From Candidatus Hydrogenedentota bacterium (GTDB lineage Bacteria > Hydrogenedentota > Hydrogenedentia > Hydrogenedentales > SLHB01), in the NCBI GenBank assembly GCA_029552745.1, contig JAKPDK010000167.1:323973-387972 (forward strand): a stretch of DNA of 64,000 nucleotides, read 5' to 3'. Of the stretch, positions 48,167 through 57,236 are shown in pieces (the first letter of the stretch is position 1; every line of letters begins with the position of its first letter). The position numbers and the translations under genes are program-made. The notes below the pieces were generated by a model. That model did not search any database. It was not told the origin of the DNA and worked only from the letters and a program-made list of their open reading frames with translations.

Positions 48167-48328
48167 ATGAAACACCTTCCAACTATCACAAAAAAGCGTG
48201 TTTTGACGTCTGTTCCGAGGACCGCCCAATTTGATGGGAGCAGTTGGTATGAGGCTTTCCTATCTGTGAATCCCGCGGAACAAGTAATGCAAGTGCTTTT
48301 CAAAGGTAGCTGGGGTGGCAAAATATAG
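48167..48328 (+). CDS. Possible small protein (53 aa) upstream of ferritin
   Basis: An ATG at 48167 with AAAGGA eight bases upstream opens 53 codons ending in TAG at 48326-48328. The product begins MKHLPTITKKRVLTSV and ends VLFKGSWGGKI, with no membrane segment or recognised motif. The ribosome site is the only evidence for it, and the ferritin gene follows 68 bases later. It may be a leader ORF or spurious. Confidence 0.4.
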   Translation: MKHLPTITKKRVLTSVPRTAQFDGSSWYEAFLSVNPAEQVMQVLFKGSWGGKI

Positions 48329-48396
48329 TTTTCGGGAACATTTCCTGAGTTTTTAAGGTTTCTTATTAGGTTGTAACAACGATAAGGAGAAGATCT

Positions 48397-48885
48397 ATGG
48401 CTAGTAAAAAAATGGAAGAGGCACTGAATAAACAACTTAACGCAGAGCTGTATTCGGCGTATCTCTATTTTGCTATGGCGGCGCATTTCGACAACGCAAA
48501 CCTCACCGGATTTGCGCATTGGATGAAGCTCCAGGCAAAGGAAGAAAGTACACACGCCTTGAAGTTTTATGAGTACATCAACGAAGTCGGCGGTAAGGTA
48601 GTGCTCGATGCTATCGCGAAACCACCCGTTGATTTTGGTTCGCCGCTCCAAGTATTTGAAGAGGTGTTGAAACACGAAAAGCACGTCACTGCGTTGATTT
48701 ATGACCTCGTTAAACTTGCTCGCAACGAGTCGGATTATGCAACAGAGAATTTCCTGCAATGGTTTGTTTCGGAGCAGGTGGAAGAAGAAGCCCACGCAAC
48801 CAAAATAGTCGAAGACCTAAAGATGATTGCCGACTCCAAACAAGCGCTGTTCATGATGGACAAACACCTTGGCGCACGCCAGTAA
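48397..48885 (+). CDS. Ferritin
   Basis: This 162-aa protein has the non-haem ferritin length and helical layout. Ferroxidase ligands are in LNAELYSAYLYFAMA (helix A Glu), KEESTHALKFYEYI (Glu-x2-His), and WFVSEQVEEEAHATKIVED (Glu cluster and His-region). No haem-binding Met is obvious, so it is an Ftn rather than bacterioferritin. It stores iron as a 24-mer. AAGGAGA precedes the ATG by 7 bases and a terminator follows. Regulation by an iron regulator is likely but no Fur box is recognised. Confidence 0.94.
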   Translation: MASKKMEEALNKQLNAELYSAYLYFAMAAHFDNANLTGFAHWMKLQAKEESTHALKFYEYINEVGGKVVLDAIAKPPVDFGSPLQVFEEVLKHEKHVTALIYDLVKLARNESDYATENFLQWFVSEQVEEEAHATKIVEDLKMIADSKQALFMMDKHLGARQ

Positions 48886-48904
48886 CAAAATTAGGAAAAC
48901 AGAC

Positions 48905-48940
48905 GATGCCCGTTGTTGATGCAACGGGCATCATTCATTT
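48905..48940 (+). terminator. Probable terminator after ferritin
   Basis: GATGCCCGTTG (48905-48915) pairs perfectly with CAACGGGCATC (48922-48932) over a 6-base loop; the following tract is only ATTCATTT, so efficiency is uncertain. Confidence 0.7.
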
Positions 48941-48969
48941 CCGACGTGAAACACCCCTAATGCGGCGAT

Positions 48970-49947
48970 TCATTTCGGGGGCTGTTTGCTTTTGCCCTCA
49001 TCGAGCCAAGCCACTTCTTCCGGCGTCAGCGAGATATCAAAGGCTTCACAGTTTGCCGCAAATTCCGCTCGGTTTCGGCACGCCACCAGAGGGAACACCA
49101 ACAGGGGTTGATGTAACAACCACGCCAGTGCAATCTGGGGCACGCCCGTGCCCTTCTTTTTTGCCAGCGTGAAGGCTCGCTCCAAACGTTTTAGGTTTGC
49201 TTTGGATCGATAGCACCGGCAGTAAATATCCGGACAATCCTTCGGCAACGCGGCAATTTGTTCCGGCGTGAATTGGCCAGACAAAAATCCCCCTGCCAGA
49301 CTCGACCATGCAAGTACCGGCACCTTACTTCGTCGGTACCATTCTTGGGCATCTCGATTTTTGGGACCGCCGATACTTACACATTCCGACCAAGGCTCCT
49401 CAACCATTTCCACCAAACTGAAATTGGGGCTACTTGCCGAGAATGGCACAAGACCATGTTTTTTTGCGTAAGCATTTGCTTTGCGTACGCGCTCATGGGT
49501 CCAGTTTGAGCCTCCGAAAGCGAGAATCTTTCCCGCGCGAAGATGTTCGTTCAATACTTCCACAATCGGACCGACCGGCACACTCGGATCATCCCGATGG
49601 AGCAAATAAAGGTCGATGTAATCCGTTTGAAGTCGCGCCAAGGAATCATGCAGATCCGACGTGATATCGTACGGCGTCACCCTGCGACGGTCGGCATTGT
49701 GGTGAGCGCCTTTTGTAATCACTACCACCTTATCCCGATTGCGCCGCGCCTTCATCCATTTTCCTAAGGCGCGTTCACACGAACCATTTCCGTAAATGTG
49801 CGCCGTGTCGAACGCATTGCAACCCAGTTCGAACACATCGTCCAGCAGTTGAAACGCATAATCCAAATCCTGCTCGCTGATCATGGTGTTTCCCTGAATC
49901 AGGCGGGAAACAGGTTTTTTCACACCCGCGATATTCCCATACTGCAT
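48970..49947 (-). CDS. Aldo/keto reductase
   Basis: This 325-aa protein matches the AKR barrel with all four catalytic residues: FDTAHIYGNG (Asp, Tyr), VVITKGAHH (Lys), and IDLYLLHRDDP (His). LAWLLHQPLLVFPLVAC and FAANCEAFDISLTPEEV follow at the C-terminus as in YhdN/YgdS-type AKRs. It reduces carbonyls with NADPH; the substrate is likely a sugar or aldehyde. It is convergent with ferritin, with the terminator between, and divergent from the alpha/beta hydrolase gene (176-bp gap, no feature seen). Confidence 0.92.
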   Translation of the reverse strand: MQYGNIAGVKKPVSRLIQGNTMISEQDLDYAFQLLDDVFELGCNAFDTAHIYGNGSCERALGKWMKARRNRDKVVVITKGAHHNADRRRVTPYDITSDLHDSLARLQTDYIDLYLLHRDDPSVPVGPIVEVLNEHLRAGKILAFGGSNWTHERVRKANAYAKKHGLVPFSASSPNFSLVEMVEEPWSECVSIGGPKNRDAQEWYRRSKVPVLAWSSLAGGFLSGQFTPEQIAALPKDCPDIYCRCYRSKANLKRLERAFTLAKKKGTGVPQIALAWLLHQPLLVFPLVACRNRAEFAANCEAFDISLTPEEVAWLDEGKSKQPPK

Positions 49948-50123
49948 AACAAGTCCCTTTCCCGTTCACGTTATGGGTTTGACAAACCGCTATTATGCAA
50001 GAGCGGTGTACAACGGTGCAAAGCCTCTCGGTGTGGCTCGCATGGATGCTTCTTTGTCTTTTTGTCATGATTACAAAAATCTCTATGGAAAGATTGGCGA
50101 CAGAATAGGTACGCTTTATATCT

Positions 50124-50987
50124 ATGACAAGAAGAGCTCTATCAAAAGAAAGGAATTGGATTGCCGTGGTGATAACCATTTTGGCATGTTTATGCGTTGC
50201 CTACCTCATTATTTTGATCATTGCATTTTTTGTGCAAGACAAGATTGTCTTTCCCGCGGGCAAATCGGTCTGGCGAACGCCCAAAGATTACGATTGGGAT
50301 TTTGAAGAGATTCAGCTGTCTGTGCAAGGCGAAACAACCTTCGGTTGGTTTGTACCCCATGAAAACGCCCGCGCAACGGTGCTTTTCTCCCATGGCAACG
50401 GTGGTACGATGGCTGACCGTCTCGATGTCGCCATGATGTTTCACGACCTCGGGTGTAATGTCTTGCTGTATGACTATGGCGGTTATGGGAAAAGCACAGG
50501 CAAACCCTCTGAAAAACGCTGCTATGCCGACGTGCGCGCTATGTGGGACTATCTGGTACATACCAAGAGCATCCCGCCGGGACAGATCATAGCGTTCGGT
50601 GAGTCGCTTGGGGGCGGTGTAGCCGTCGAGCTCGCTGCCGAGCAGCCCGTCGGCGGCCTTATCCTCATGGCGACTTTCCTTTCTGCCGTGAAGGTGGGAC
50701 AGCACGCCTTTCCCTTTTTGCCGGTAGGTCTCTTCTTGCGGCACAAGTTCGATAGCGAACACAAAATTGGGAATGTTCGATCTCCTGTCCTGATCTTTCA
50801 CAGTCCCAGCGACGAGACTATCCCGTTTGAGCAAGGAAAAGCCTTATTTGAACTTGCAAACGAGCCGAAACAATTTGTATCCATTCGCGGGGGACACAAT
50901 GACGGGTTCTTCGAATCACGAAAAGAAATCACCGAATCGGTGGCGTCTTTTCTGGAGACCTATTTCCCAACCCCGCAACCCCGTTGA
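50124..50987 (+). CDS. Membrane-anchored alpha/beta hydrolase
   Basis: This 287-aa protein has one N-terminal transmembrane helix (residues about 13-38, ending AFFVQDKIVFPAG) and an alpha/beta hydrolase domain of the BEM46/FrsA type. LFSHGNGG is the oxyanion region, AFGESLGGGVA holds the nucleophile Ser, HSPSDETIPF holds the Asp, and IRGGHNDGFF holds the His, so the triad is complete. It is probably a periplasm- or cytoplasm-facing esterase or peptidase. It is convergent with a metallophosphoesterase gene, with only five bases between stops. Confidence 0.85.
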   Translation: MTRRALSKERNWIAVVITILACLCVAYLIILIIAFFVQDKIVFPAGKSVWRTPKDYDWDFEEIQLSVQGETTFGWFVPHENARATVLFSHGNGGTMADRLDVAMMFHDLGCNVLLYDYGGYGKSTGKPSEKRCYADVRAMWDYLVHTKSIPPGQIIAFGESLGGGVAVELAAEQPVGGLILMATFLSAVKVGQHAFPFLPVGLFLRHKFDSEHKIGNVRSPVLIFHSPSDETIPFEQGKALFELANEPKQFVSIRGGHNDGFFESRKEITESVASFLETYFPTPQPR

Positions 50988-50992
50988 AAATA

Positions 50993-52492
50993 TTATGGCA
51001 CGGAAGCCTGCGCAGGTTCGAAATCGGGCCGCGGAAGGGTTATGGAATACACCCGGTCCCCTATGGCTTCTGCATAGATAACCCCTGTGGCTTGTTGGTC
51101 GAGCGCGGCACGTCGAGCAAATTCGGCGCCCATCGGTGTAGGCATAGCCGTGTGCCGAATGGCGCGGAACACGAGAATCGCCTCCCGCGTTTCGTAATTA
51201 TAGCGAATTTCCACTACGCGCATCTCTTGAGGAAGATCGATCAGAGAGGCTGTCTCGACTTCAGGATAAGGATATCTGCCGGGAATTACGGTAAACCGGT
51301 GGGCGTGGGTATGACCACAAAGATGCAATAAGATATTAGGTTGGGCGGCAAGGTACTGACGGAACAACCATGTCCCAATGGTCGGCTTGGGATACGGTCG
51401 ATCAAAGTCCGTGCTGGGATGATGAGAGACAATGATGACAAATTCCCCGTGCTCCCGCGCGGCAGCGAGTTCCGGCACCAAGAAATTATTAAACTGGTCT
51501 TGCGTCATTACTCCGTAGTCCGAAAGATTCTCCTGCGGTGCGTCCTCAGCCACCGTATCCAGCACAATCAGGCGTACAGGCACAGCCGCATCAGGACGTA
51601 CCGAGTACCACGCCCGATTTTGTTCGAGATTCCTTTCCGTAAACCCGTGTCCGCGGGGCAAAGAATCGCTTTCAAGAAAAGCCGTGATAAAGTCACGTTT
51701 GCTGATAAAACGGCGTTCCGGATCCGCCGGAATAACGCCCGATCGCAGTTGCGCCATGTCCAGTTGCAGATTATCCTCCCTTGTAGCAGGCCCCGCCCCG
51801 GTCACCACGGCGGGACTAATGTTGGAGGTTGGCTGAAGTACGTTTACGAGAGGCTGCACCTCCCACAGCCCGATGAACCACGCCACAGGCCAGGGCACAG
51901 GTGCGACAAGTTCCCCGCCGGCCTGAGTACGTAAAGGGAACACGCCCGTGCAGTGCGTATCGTGATTGCCGCGTGCGACGTACCATGGAATGTCCGGCGC
52001 CAACCCTACCGCTCGGAACGGCAGTTTCGGGTTCAAGTCGGGAGAAACATTTCGCAGAAAACCGTCTTGAAGTCCCGAATCCGGCGTGACCTCTTTCCCA
52101 TCCATCGTATCGACGAACCACTGCAACTCGTTCCTCTGGGCATTGTCCATGACATCCCCCGTGACCAAGACAAAATCCAGAGCGCCGCTATGAGGAAACA
52201 TTCCCGCGTGCCACGCGTTCAACATTTGCAACGCGTTATCCAAGCCCTGAGCAGCATACGCCTCCTGGGGTCTCCATGCCTCGTTCATCATGCCGGCGAA
52301 CCCGTCGAGTCGCAAGAATCTTGCAGGGCTCTCTTCATCAAGCACATGCACATCCGTGATTTGCGCAAAACGCAGCCACAACCTGCCGGAGGACTCATCC
52401 GGTTCTCCCTCAACAAACGTGGGGGCAGGCGAACAAGAAACCAATATTACCGCCACGCTTACGATCCCCGTGAGCCTCATTCGTTTTTGCAT
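50993..52492 (-). CDS. Calcineurin-like metallophosphoesterase lipoprotein
   Basis: The ATG at 52492 is preferred (MQKRMRLTGIVSVAVILVSC, lipobox VSC) over an in-frame GTG at 52504; product 499 aa. Motifs of the calcineurin fold are in order: FAQITDVHV (D-x-H), VLVTGDVMDNA (GDxxD variant), ARGNHDTHC (GNHD), VSHHPSTDF and LCGHTHAHRF (H-x-H). A large insert lies between the GNHD and the SHH motifs (about residues 175-345). It is a periplasmic or outer-membrane phosphoesterase or nucleotidase with metal in the active site. AGAAGG lies four to five bases upstream. The 505 bases upstream (52493-52877) hold only a repeat. Confidence 0.85.
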   Translation of the reverse strand: MQKRMRLTGIVSVAVILVSCSPAPTFVEGEPDESSGRLWLRFAQITDVHVLDEESPARFLRLDGFAGMMNEAWRPQEAYAAQGLDNALQMLNAWHAGMFPHSGALDFVLVTGDVMDNAQRNELQWFVDTMDGKEVTPDSGLQDGFLRNVSPDLNPKLPFRAVGLAPDIPWYVARGNHDTHCTGVFPLRTQAGGELVAPVPWPVAWFIGLWEVQPLVNVLQPTSNISPAVVTGAGPATREDNLQLDMAQLRSGVIPADPERRFISKRDFITAFLESDSLPRGHGFTERNLEQNRAWYSVRPDAAVPVRLIVLDTVAEDAPQENLSDYGVMTQDQFNNFLVPELAAAREHGEFVIIVSHHPSTDFDRPYPKPTIGTWLFRQYLAAQPNILLHLCGHTHAHRFTVIPGRYPYPEVETASLIDLPQEMRVVEIRYNYETREAILVFRAIRHTAMPTPMGAEFARRAALDQQATGVIYAEAIGDRVYSITLPRPDFEPAQASVP

Positions 52493-52877
52493 ACGCCTTC
52501 TCACCCTTCTGTTCCCTATTACGCCGCAATTATACCCAAAATGTCGGCACTACGACTTTACACACTCTATTCATGCTCCCATGTTTTCATGGCGGTAAGG
52601 GGCGTGTGCCCTTACGGTGATTGGAAGCAGCCTCCAGTTAGTATTGTTGTGATAGGCGTTTTCATGCACAAAGCGGCTATCCCATCGGGTGCCTAGACAT
52701 GGCAATACAGGTGGCATAGGCATTCTTGCCTGTGAAGAGAGGACATCACCTACGCCTTCTTGCGTTGCGCTTTGCAAGCTGTCATTGCGAGGAGTGCGGA
52801 AGCGAGTGTGATGGTGATTGGGTTTGACCACCGGCTAAGGGAGTGCATACACTTCAGGGGAAGGGAGCTAAGATGGT
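52493..52877. repeat. Intergenic stretch with dispersed repeat copy 7
   Basis: TGTCATTGCGAGGAG at 52780-52794 is the repeat core, here without its inverted partner. A hairpin ACAGG-TGGCATAGGCATTCTTGC-CTGT is at about 52709-52735. No gene is supported between the two flanking genes. Confidence 0.45.
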
Positions 52878-53894
52878 ATGAGACCCAGGATGCTTTTTGT
52901 GATCAGTGCGCCGCGTTCCGGCAGCACGATGTTGGAGCGGATGTTGGAGTCGCACTCGATGATTTTGGGTGGGCCGGAGCCGCATTTGTTGACGCCGTTG
53001 GCGCATTTGGGGGTTTGGGCGAAGGTGGATAAGGCACCCTACGACCACATCCTGGCGGCAGAATCGCAACGTTTGTTTGTGGAGCGGCTTCCGAATAAGG
53101 AACAGGATTATTGGGAGGCGTGTCGGGCGTATTGTGACGTGTTGTATGGTCGGTGTCTGGAGGCGAGCACGAAGGAGATATTTTTGGACAAGACGCCGGC
53201 GTATGCGTTGGTGCTTCCTTTTTTGGAAAAGGTGTTTCCTGATGGGAAGTACATTGTGTTGACACGACACCCCGCGGCGTTGTTTTCGTCGTATGCCAAC
53301 TCGTTTTTTAATGGCGATTATCGGGCAGCACACGCGTATAACCCGATTCTGCACCGGTATGTGCCTGCGATAGCGGATTTTTTGAGGCGGGGCGGGGTGG
53401 CACGGTTTCATGTGCGGTATGAAGACCTTGTCACGGATCCGAGGGAGTGGATGCGGCGAATTTATGAGTTTGTTGGCGTACCCTTTGAGGAGGGGACGAT
53501 CGAATACGGGGCGGGGCGGCGTTCTGTGGAGTCGAAACAGGGGCTGGGCGATCCCTTGGGTGTTGACCGTCATGTGCGACCGGTGACCGATTCGGTGGAG
53601 AAATGGGCGGCAGAAGTGGCCGCGGATACGGAGAAAAGGGCGTTTTTGGAGGAGATCATCGGAGCGTTAGACCCGGATGATTTGCGGATTTTGGGGTATC
53701 CGCCGGAGGGACTGTGGGAGCCTTTGGAGCGCGTGTCGGGGAAATCGGTTTCAGTGCCCCGGTCGAAATGGACGTTTTATAAGGTGCAGCGATGGCTGAT
53801 TGTGAAATTGCGGGGTTTGGCGAGGAAGAGCAAGGCTTTCCGCAAGGTTTTGGAGACGGTGCGCCTGGGGTGTGATGTGTTGTTGCGGGAGTAA
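52878..53894 (+). CDS. Sulfotransferase
   Basis: This 338-aa protein carries the PAPS-dependent sulfotransferase hallmarks: FVISAPRSGSTMLERMLESH at the N-terminus (5'-phosphosulfate loop) and YIVLTRHPAALFSSYANSF (3'-phosphate site, Arg and Ser). FHVRYEDLVTDPREWMRRI is the dimerisation/core stretch. GGGAG lies ten bases before the ATG. The product probably sulfates a surface carbohydrate, consistent with the neighbouring nucleotide-sugar genes. Codon choice favours G/T-ending forms as in the glycosyltransferase at 27425, unlike other genes. Its stop is nine bases from the convergent dehydrogenase gene. Confidence 0.88.
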   Translation: MRPRMLFVISAPRSGSTMLERMLESHSMILGGPEPHLLTPLAHLGVWAKVDKAPYDHILAAESQRLFVERLPNKEQDYWEACRAYCDVLYGRCLEASTKEIFLDKTPAYALVLPFLEKVFPDGKYIVLTRHPAALFSSYANSFFNGDYRAAHAYNPILHRYVPAIADFLRRGGVARFHVRYEDLVTDPREWMRRIYEFVGVPFEEGTIEYGAGRRSVESKQGLGDPLGVDRHVRPVTDSVEKWAAEVAADTEKRAFLEEIIGALDPDDLRILGYPPEGLWEPLERVSGKSVSVPRSKWTFYKVQRWLIVKLRGLARKSKAFRKVLETVRLGCDVLLRE

Positions 53895-53903
53895 GGTGAC
53901 GGT

Positions 53904-55172
53904 CTAGAGTTTGACGATGCGGCACGATGAGGGTACGGTGCATCGTGCTGTGGCGTTTCGGCCGTCGAAGACTAATCTTGCTTCCCGTACGATGGCGTTG
54001 TAATCGAAGGCGTCGTGATCGGTGATGATAGCGACGCAGTCAAATTTTGCGACCCCTTGGGAGAGGTCGTACGCGCGGAGTTTTTCGTCGAACCCTTCCA
54101 GCGAGGGGACGTAGGGGTCGGCATATTGGACATGTGCCCCTTTTCTTCGCAACATCCCGATGATGTCGAGTGCAGGGGATTCGCGGGTGTCGCTTATATT
54201 CTTTTTATAGGCGACGCCGAGTATGAGGATGGAGCTGCCGCGCACGCTTTTGCATTCGTCGTTGAGGGCGTCGGCGATTCGGTTTACGACAAATTCGGGC
54301 ATGGCGGAGTTGATGGCGGTGGCGAGGTCGATAAACCGTGCGGTGTAGTTAAACGTCCTGAGTTTCCAGGAGAGGTATTGGGGGTCGATAGGGATGCAGT
54401 GACCGCCGAGTCCGGGGCTGGGATAGAAGGCGACGAATCCGAAGGGTTTTGTTTTTGCGGCTTCGATGACTTCCCAAACATCGAGACAGAGGTGGTGGCA
54501 CATGATGGCGAGTTCGTTTACCAACCCGATGTTGATGGCGCGGTAGGTGTTTTCAAGGAGTTTTGTCATCTCGGCGGTACGGGGGCTTGACACGGGGACG
54601 AGACAGTCGACGGCGTGGCGATAGAGTTCGACGGCTTTTTCGGTACAGGTTGGTGTGACACCGCCGATGACTTTTGGGGTATTGCGGATGGTGTATTGTT
54701 TGTTGCCGGGGTCGACGCGTTCCGGGGAAAAGGCGAGGAAAAAATCTTTGCCGACCTTAAGTCCCGTCGATTCGAGTCTGGGCAATACGAGTTCTTCGGT
54801 AGTGCCGGGGTAGGTGGTGCTTTCGAGAACGATCGTCATGCCGGGATGAAGGTATTTTTCGACGCCGGCGACGGCTTCCAGGATATAGGAAATGTCCGGG
54901 TCTTTGGTTTTGGTCAATGGTGTAGGGACACAGATGCAGACGGCGTCGGCTTCCGCTAGGGCGGACATTTGGGTTGTAGGAAGAAATGAGCCCGAATTAA
55001 CAATTTCTGAGATGACCGTATCGGGTACGTCCAGAACATACGATCGGCCTTGCCGTAACAAGTTGACCTTTTCTTCCGATACGTCAATACCTATCACAGA
55101 AAGTCCCCCTCGCACGAATTCGACGCTCAAGGGCAATCCGACATAACCAAGACCGATGATTGCAACGCGCAT
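53904..55172 (-). CDS. UDP-N-acetylglucosamine/mannosamine-type nucleotide-sugar dehydrogenase
   Basis: This 422-aa protein has the NAD site IGLGYVGLPLSVEF at the N-terminus, VPTPLTKTKDPD, TYPGTTEELV, LLENTYRAINIGLVNELA, and the catalytic Cys in PGLGGHCIPIDPQYLSWK, followed by the third domain (GVAYKKNISDTRESPAL). Sequence style favours the WbpA/WecC type (UDP-GlcNAc or UDP-ManNAc dehydrogenase) over UDP-glucose dehydrogenase. It makes a nucleotide-sugar uronate for surface glycans. GGGAG is eight bases before the ATG. It lies 33 bases downstream of rmlB on the same strand, so the rml genes and this one are likely an operon. Confidence 0.9.
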   Translation of the reverse strand: MRVAIIGLGYVGLPLSVEFVRGGLSVIGIDVSEEKVNLLRQGRSYVLDVPDTVISEIVNSGSFLPTTQMSALAEADAVCICVPTPLTKTKDPDISYILEAVAGVEKYLHPGMTIVLESTTYPGTTEELVLPRLESTGLKVGKDFFLAFSPERVDPGNKQYTIRNTPKVIGGVTPTCTEKAVELYRHAVDCLVPVSSPRTAEMTKLLENTYRAINIGLVNELAIMCHHLCLDVWEVIEAAKTKPFGFVAFYPSPGLGGHCIPIDPQYLSWKLRTFNYTARFIDLATAINSAMPEFVVNRIADALNDECKSVRGSSILILGVAYKKNISDTRESPALDIIGMLRRKGAHVQYADPYVPSLEGFDEKLRAYDLSQGVAKFDCVAIITDHDAFDYNAIVREARLVFDGRNATARCTVPSSCRIVKL

Positions 55173-55205
55173 GTGTGTTCTCCCTGAGGCTTGTCTGTCG
55201 AGAAA

Positions 55206-56231
55206 TTAAGATGTTTCGTCGGCGAATCGCTTGCCATATTGTCGTTTGTAATATTCGAGAAATTCCCCCGATTTCACTTTTCGCCACCACCATTCGTTTT
55301 CTTGGTACCATTTGACGGTGAGCGCCATTCCTTCGTCCCAATCCATCTGGGGCGCCCATCCGAGTTTTTTGAGTTTTGACGCGTCGATGGAGTAACGGCG
55401 GTCATGGCCGGGGCGATCGGGTACGAGCCGAATGAGGTCTTCTGATTTTCCGAGGAGTGCAAGGATTTTTCGTGTCAAGACGATGTTTTCGCGTTCGTTA
55501 CCCCCGGCGATGTTATAGATTTCTCCGGGGGTTCCGCGGCGTAAGGCGCAATCGATGCCACTGCAGTGGTCGCGGACAAATAGCCAGTCGCGGACGTTAT
55601 GTTCGCCGCCTTTGTACAGGGGCAAGGGTTGGTTGTCGATGGCATTGGTGACAAAGAGAGGTAAGACTTTTTCTGGGTATTGATAGGGTCCGTAGGTATT
55701 GGAGCCACGCGTGATGATGACGGGGGTGCCATAGGTGCGATGGTGCGCGAGGGCGATGAGCTCTCCGCTGGCTTTGCTTGCCGAATAGGGATTTCCTGGA
55801 GACACGGGATCGGTCTCGCGGAAGGAACCTTTTTCGATGCTGCCATAGACCTCGTCGGTCGAGACCAGCAGGAGACGGGCGAGGCCTTTTGTTCGGGTTT
55901 GTTCCAAGAGGTTGTAGACGCCGGTGACGTTAGTCGAAATGAACTCGGTGGCGCCGAGTATGCTACGGTCTACATGGGTGTCCGCGGCGAAGTTGACGGC
56001 GGCGTCGCACCCTTCCATGGCGTTTGCGAGGGCGTCGGCGTCGGCGATATCGCCGCGAATGAAGGTGTAGCGGTGTTCATCGATTCCCAGCAGATTGTCG
56101 AGGTTTCCGGCGTAGGTGAGTTTATCAAAGTTGACGATATGAAGGTCTGGGTACTGTTCCAGTTCATATCGAATGAAATTGGAACCGATGAATCCGGCAC
56201 CGCCGGTTACGAGCAATCGCCTAATGTTCAC
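55206..56231 (-). CDS. rmlB: dTDP-glucose 4,6-dehydratase
   Basis: The GTG at 56231 has AAGGAGG five bases upstream and starts VNIRRLLVTGGAGFIGSN; product 341 aa. The SDR NAD site is TGGAGFIG, the catalytic T-D-E triplet is in LLVSTDEVYGS, and the YxxxK motif is NPYSASKA. It converts dTDP-glucose to dTDP-4-keto-6-deoxyglucose. Its start overlaps the rmlD stop by four bases (GTGA). RmlB plus RmlD point to dTDP-rhamnose; rmlA and rmlC are not in the window. Confidence 0.95.
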   Translation of the reverse strand: MNIRRLLVTGGAGFIGSNFIRYELEQYPDLHIVNFDKLTYAGNLDNLLGIDEHRYTFIRGDIADADALANAMEGCDAAVNFAADTHVDRSILGATEFISTNVTGVYNLLEQTRTKGLARLLLVSTDEVYGSIEKGSFRETDPVSPGNPYSASKASGELIALAHHRTYGTPVIITRGSNTYGPYQYPEKVLPLFVTNAIDNQPLPLYKGGEHNVRDWLFVRDHCSGIDCALRRGTPGEIYNIAGGNERENIVLTRKILALLGKSEDLIRLVPDRPGHDRRYSIDASKLKKLGWAPQMDWDEGMALTVKWYQENEWWWRKVKSGEFLEYYKRQYGKRFADETS

Positions 56232-57070
56232 GAGGTCCTCCTTATCAAGAATTCTTGCAGCGCCTCTTGCCAAGGACGCATTTTATGTCCGGTGACGGCT
56301 TCTAATCTAGCGTTTGACAGTACGGAATAAGAGGGACGCCGAACAGGACTGGGGCGTTCACTGCTTTTACAAGGATGTACGGTGGTGGGAGAGCCGACAG
56401 CCTGAACGATGGCGACGGCAAACTCATATCGAGAACACCAGCCGGCGTTCACGGCATGATAGATGCCGAATTGATTGGTTTGGCATAGAAGGTAGGTGGC
56501 TTCTGCGAGGTCACGGGTGTAGGTGGGGGAACCAATTTCGTCTTCGACAACGCGGAGTTCGGGTCTGGTCGAGGCAGCGTGGATGATCTTCTCGACGAAG
56601 TTATTCTTCCCGGGACCGAAGAGCCAAGCGGTGCGAACGATGTAGGCACGGGGGTTATTTTCGAGCGTAGCGATTTCCCCGGCGCGCTTGGATTGGGCGT
56701 AAACACCCGCAGGATTCGTAGGGTCATCGGGCTCATAGGGGATGCGTTTTTCACCGGAGAAGACGAAGTCTGTGCTGTAATACACGACGGGAGCTTGGAT
56801 TTTCTTGGCGGCGGTGGCAACGGTTCTTGCGCCGAGCTCGTTGACGCGAAATGCTTCCTCGGGGTGGGTTTCTGCGCCTTCCACATCCGTATAGGCGGCG
56901 GCGTTGACGACCAGGTCAGGTTTATCTTGCGACAGGATGCGCTCGACGGCCGGTAAGTCTGCGATGTCGACCTCGGGCAGGTCGTATCCTGCGACGTCTC
57001 CGTGCGTCGCGAAAACCTGCATGAGGTCTTTTCCTAGTTGTCCTCGTGCCCCAAAAATGACGGTTTGCAT
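56228..57070 (-). CDS. rmlD: dTDP-4-dehydrorhamnose reductase
   Basis: This 280-aa protein begins MQTVIFGARGQLGKDLM with the NAD(P) site GARGQLG. VNAAAYTDVEGAE, STDFVFSG, and YAQSKRAGE (Tyr-x3-Lys) are typical RmlD signatures, and the last part carries RPSYSVLSNARL. It reduces dTDP-4-keto-rhamnose, the final step to dTDP-L-rhamnose. The stop overlaps the rmlB start (56228-56231). The usual rmlBDAC order is cut to rmlD-rmlB here. It is transcribed after the YjbQ gene on the same strand, at 166 bases; that spacer holds no feature seen. Confidence 0.94.
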   Translation of the reverse strand: MQTVIFGARGQLGKDLMQVFATHGDVAGYDLPEVDIADLPAVERILSQDKPDLVVNAAAYTDVEGAETHPEEAFRVNELGARTVATAAKKIQAPVVYYSTDFVFSGEKRIPYEPDDPTNPAGVYAQSKRAGEIATLENNPRAYIVRTAWLFGPGKNNFVEKIIHAASTRPELRVVEDEIGSPTYTRDLAEATYLLCQTNQFGIYHAVNAGWCSRYEFAVAIVQAVGSPTTVHPCKSSERPSPVRRPSYSVLSNARLEAVTGHKMRPWQEALQEFLIRRTS

Positions 57071-57236
57071 GGTTCCTTATGCCTCATCTAAGTTGTCGGA
57101 CGTTGTTTAGACGAAGAAGGCGCTGCGTAAAGACCTGGACTGTCACCTGATCCCCACATGATTCCGATGAAAAAGGAGAAGCTCGGCGCTTTTTTCGTGC
57201 ACGGTGTGCGGCTTTTGTCAGTCCGTGTGTGGGGCG

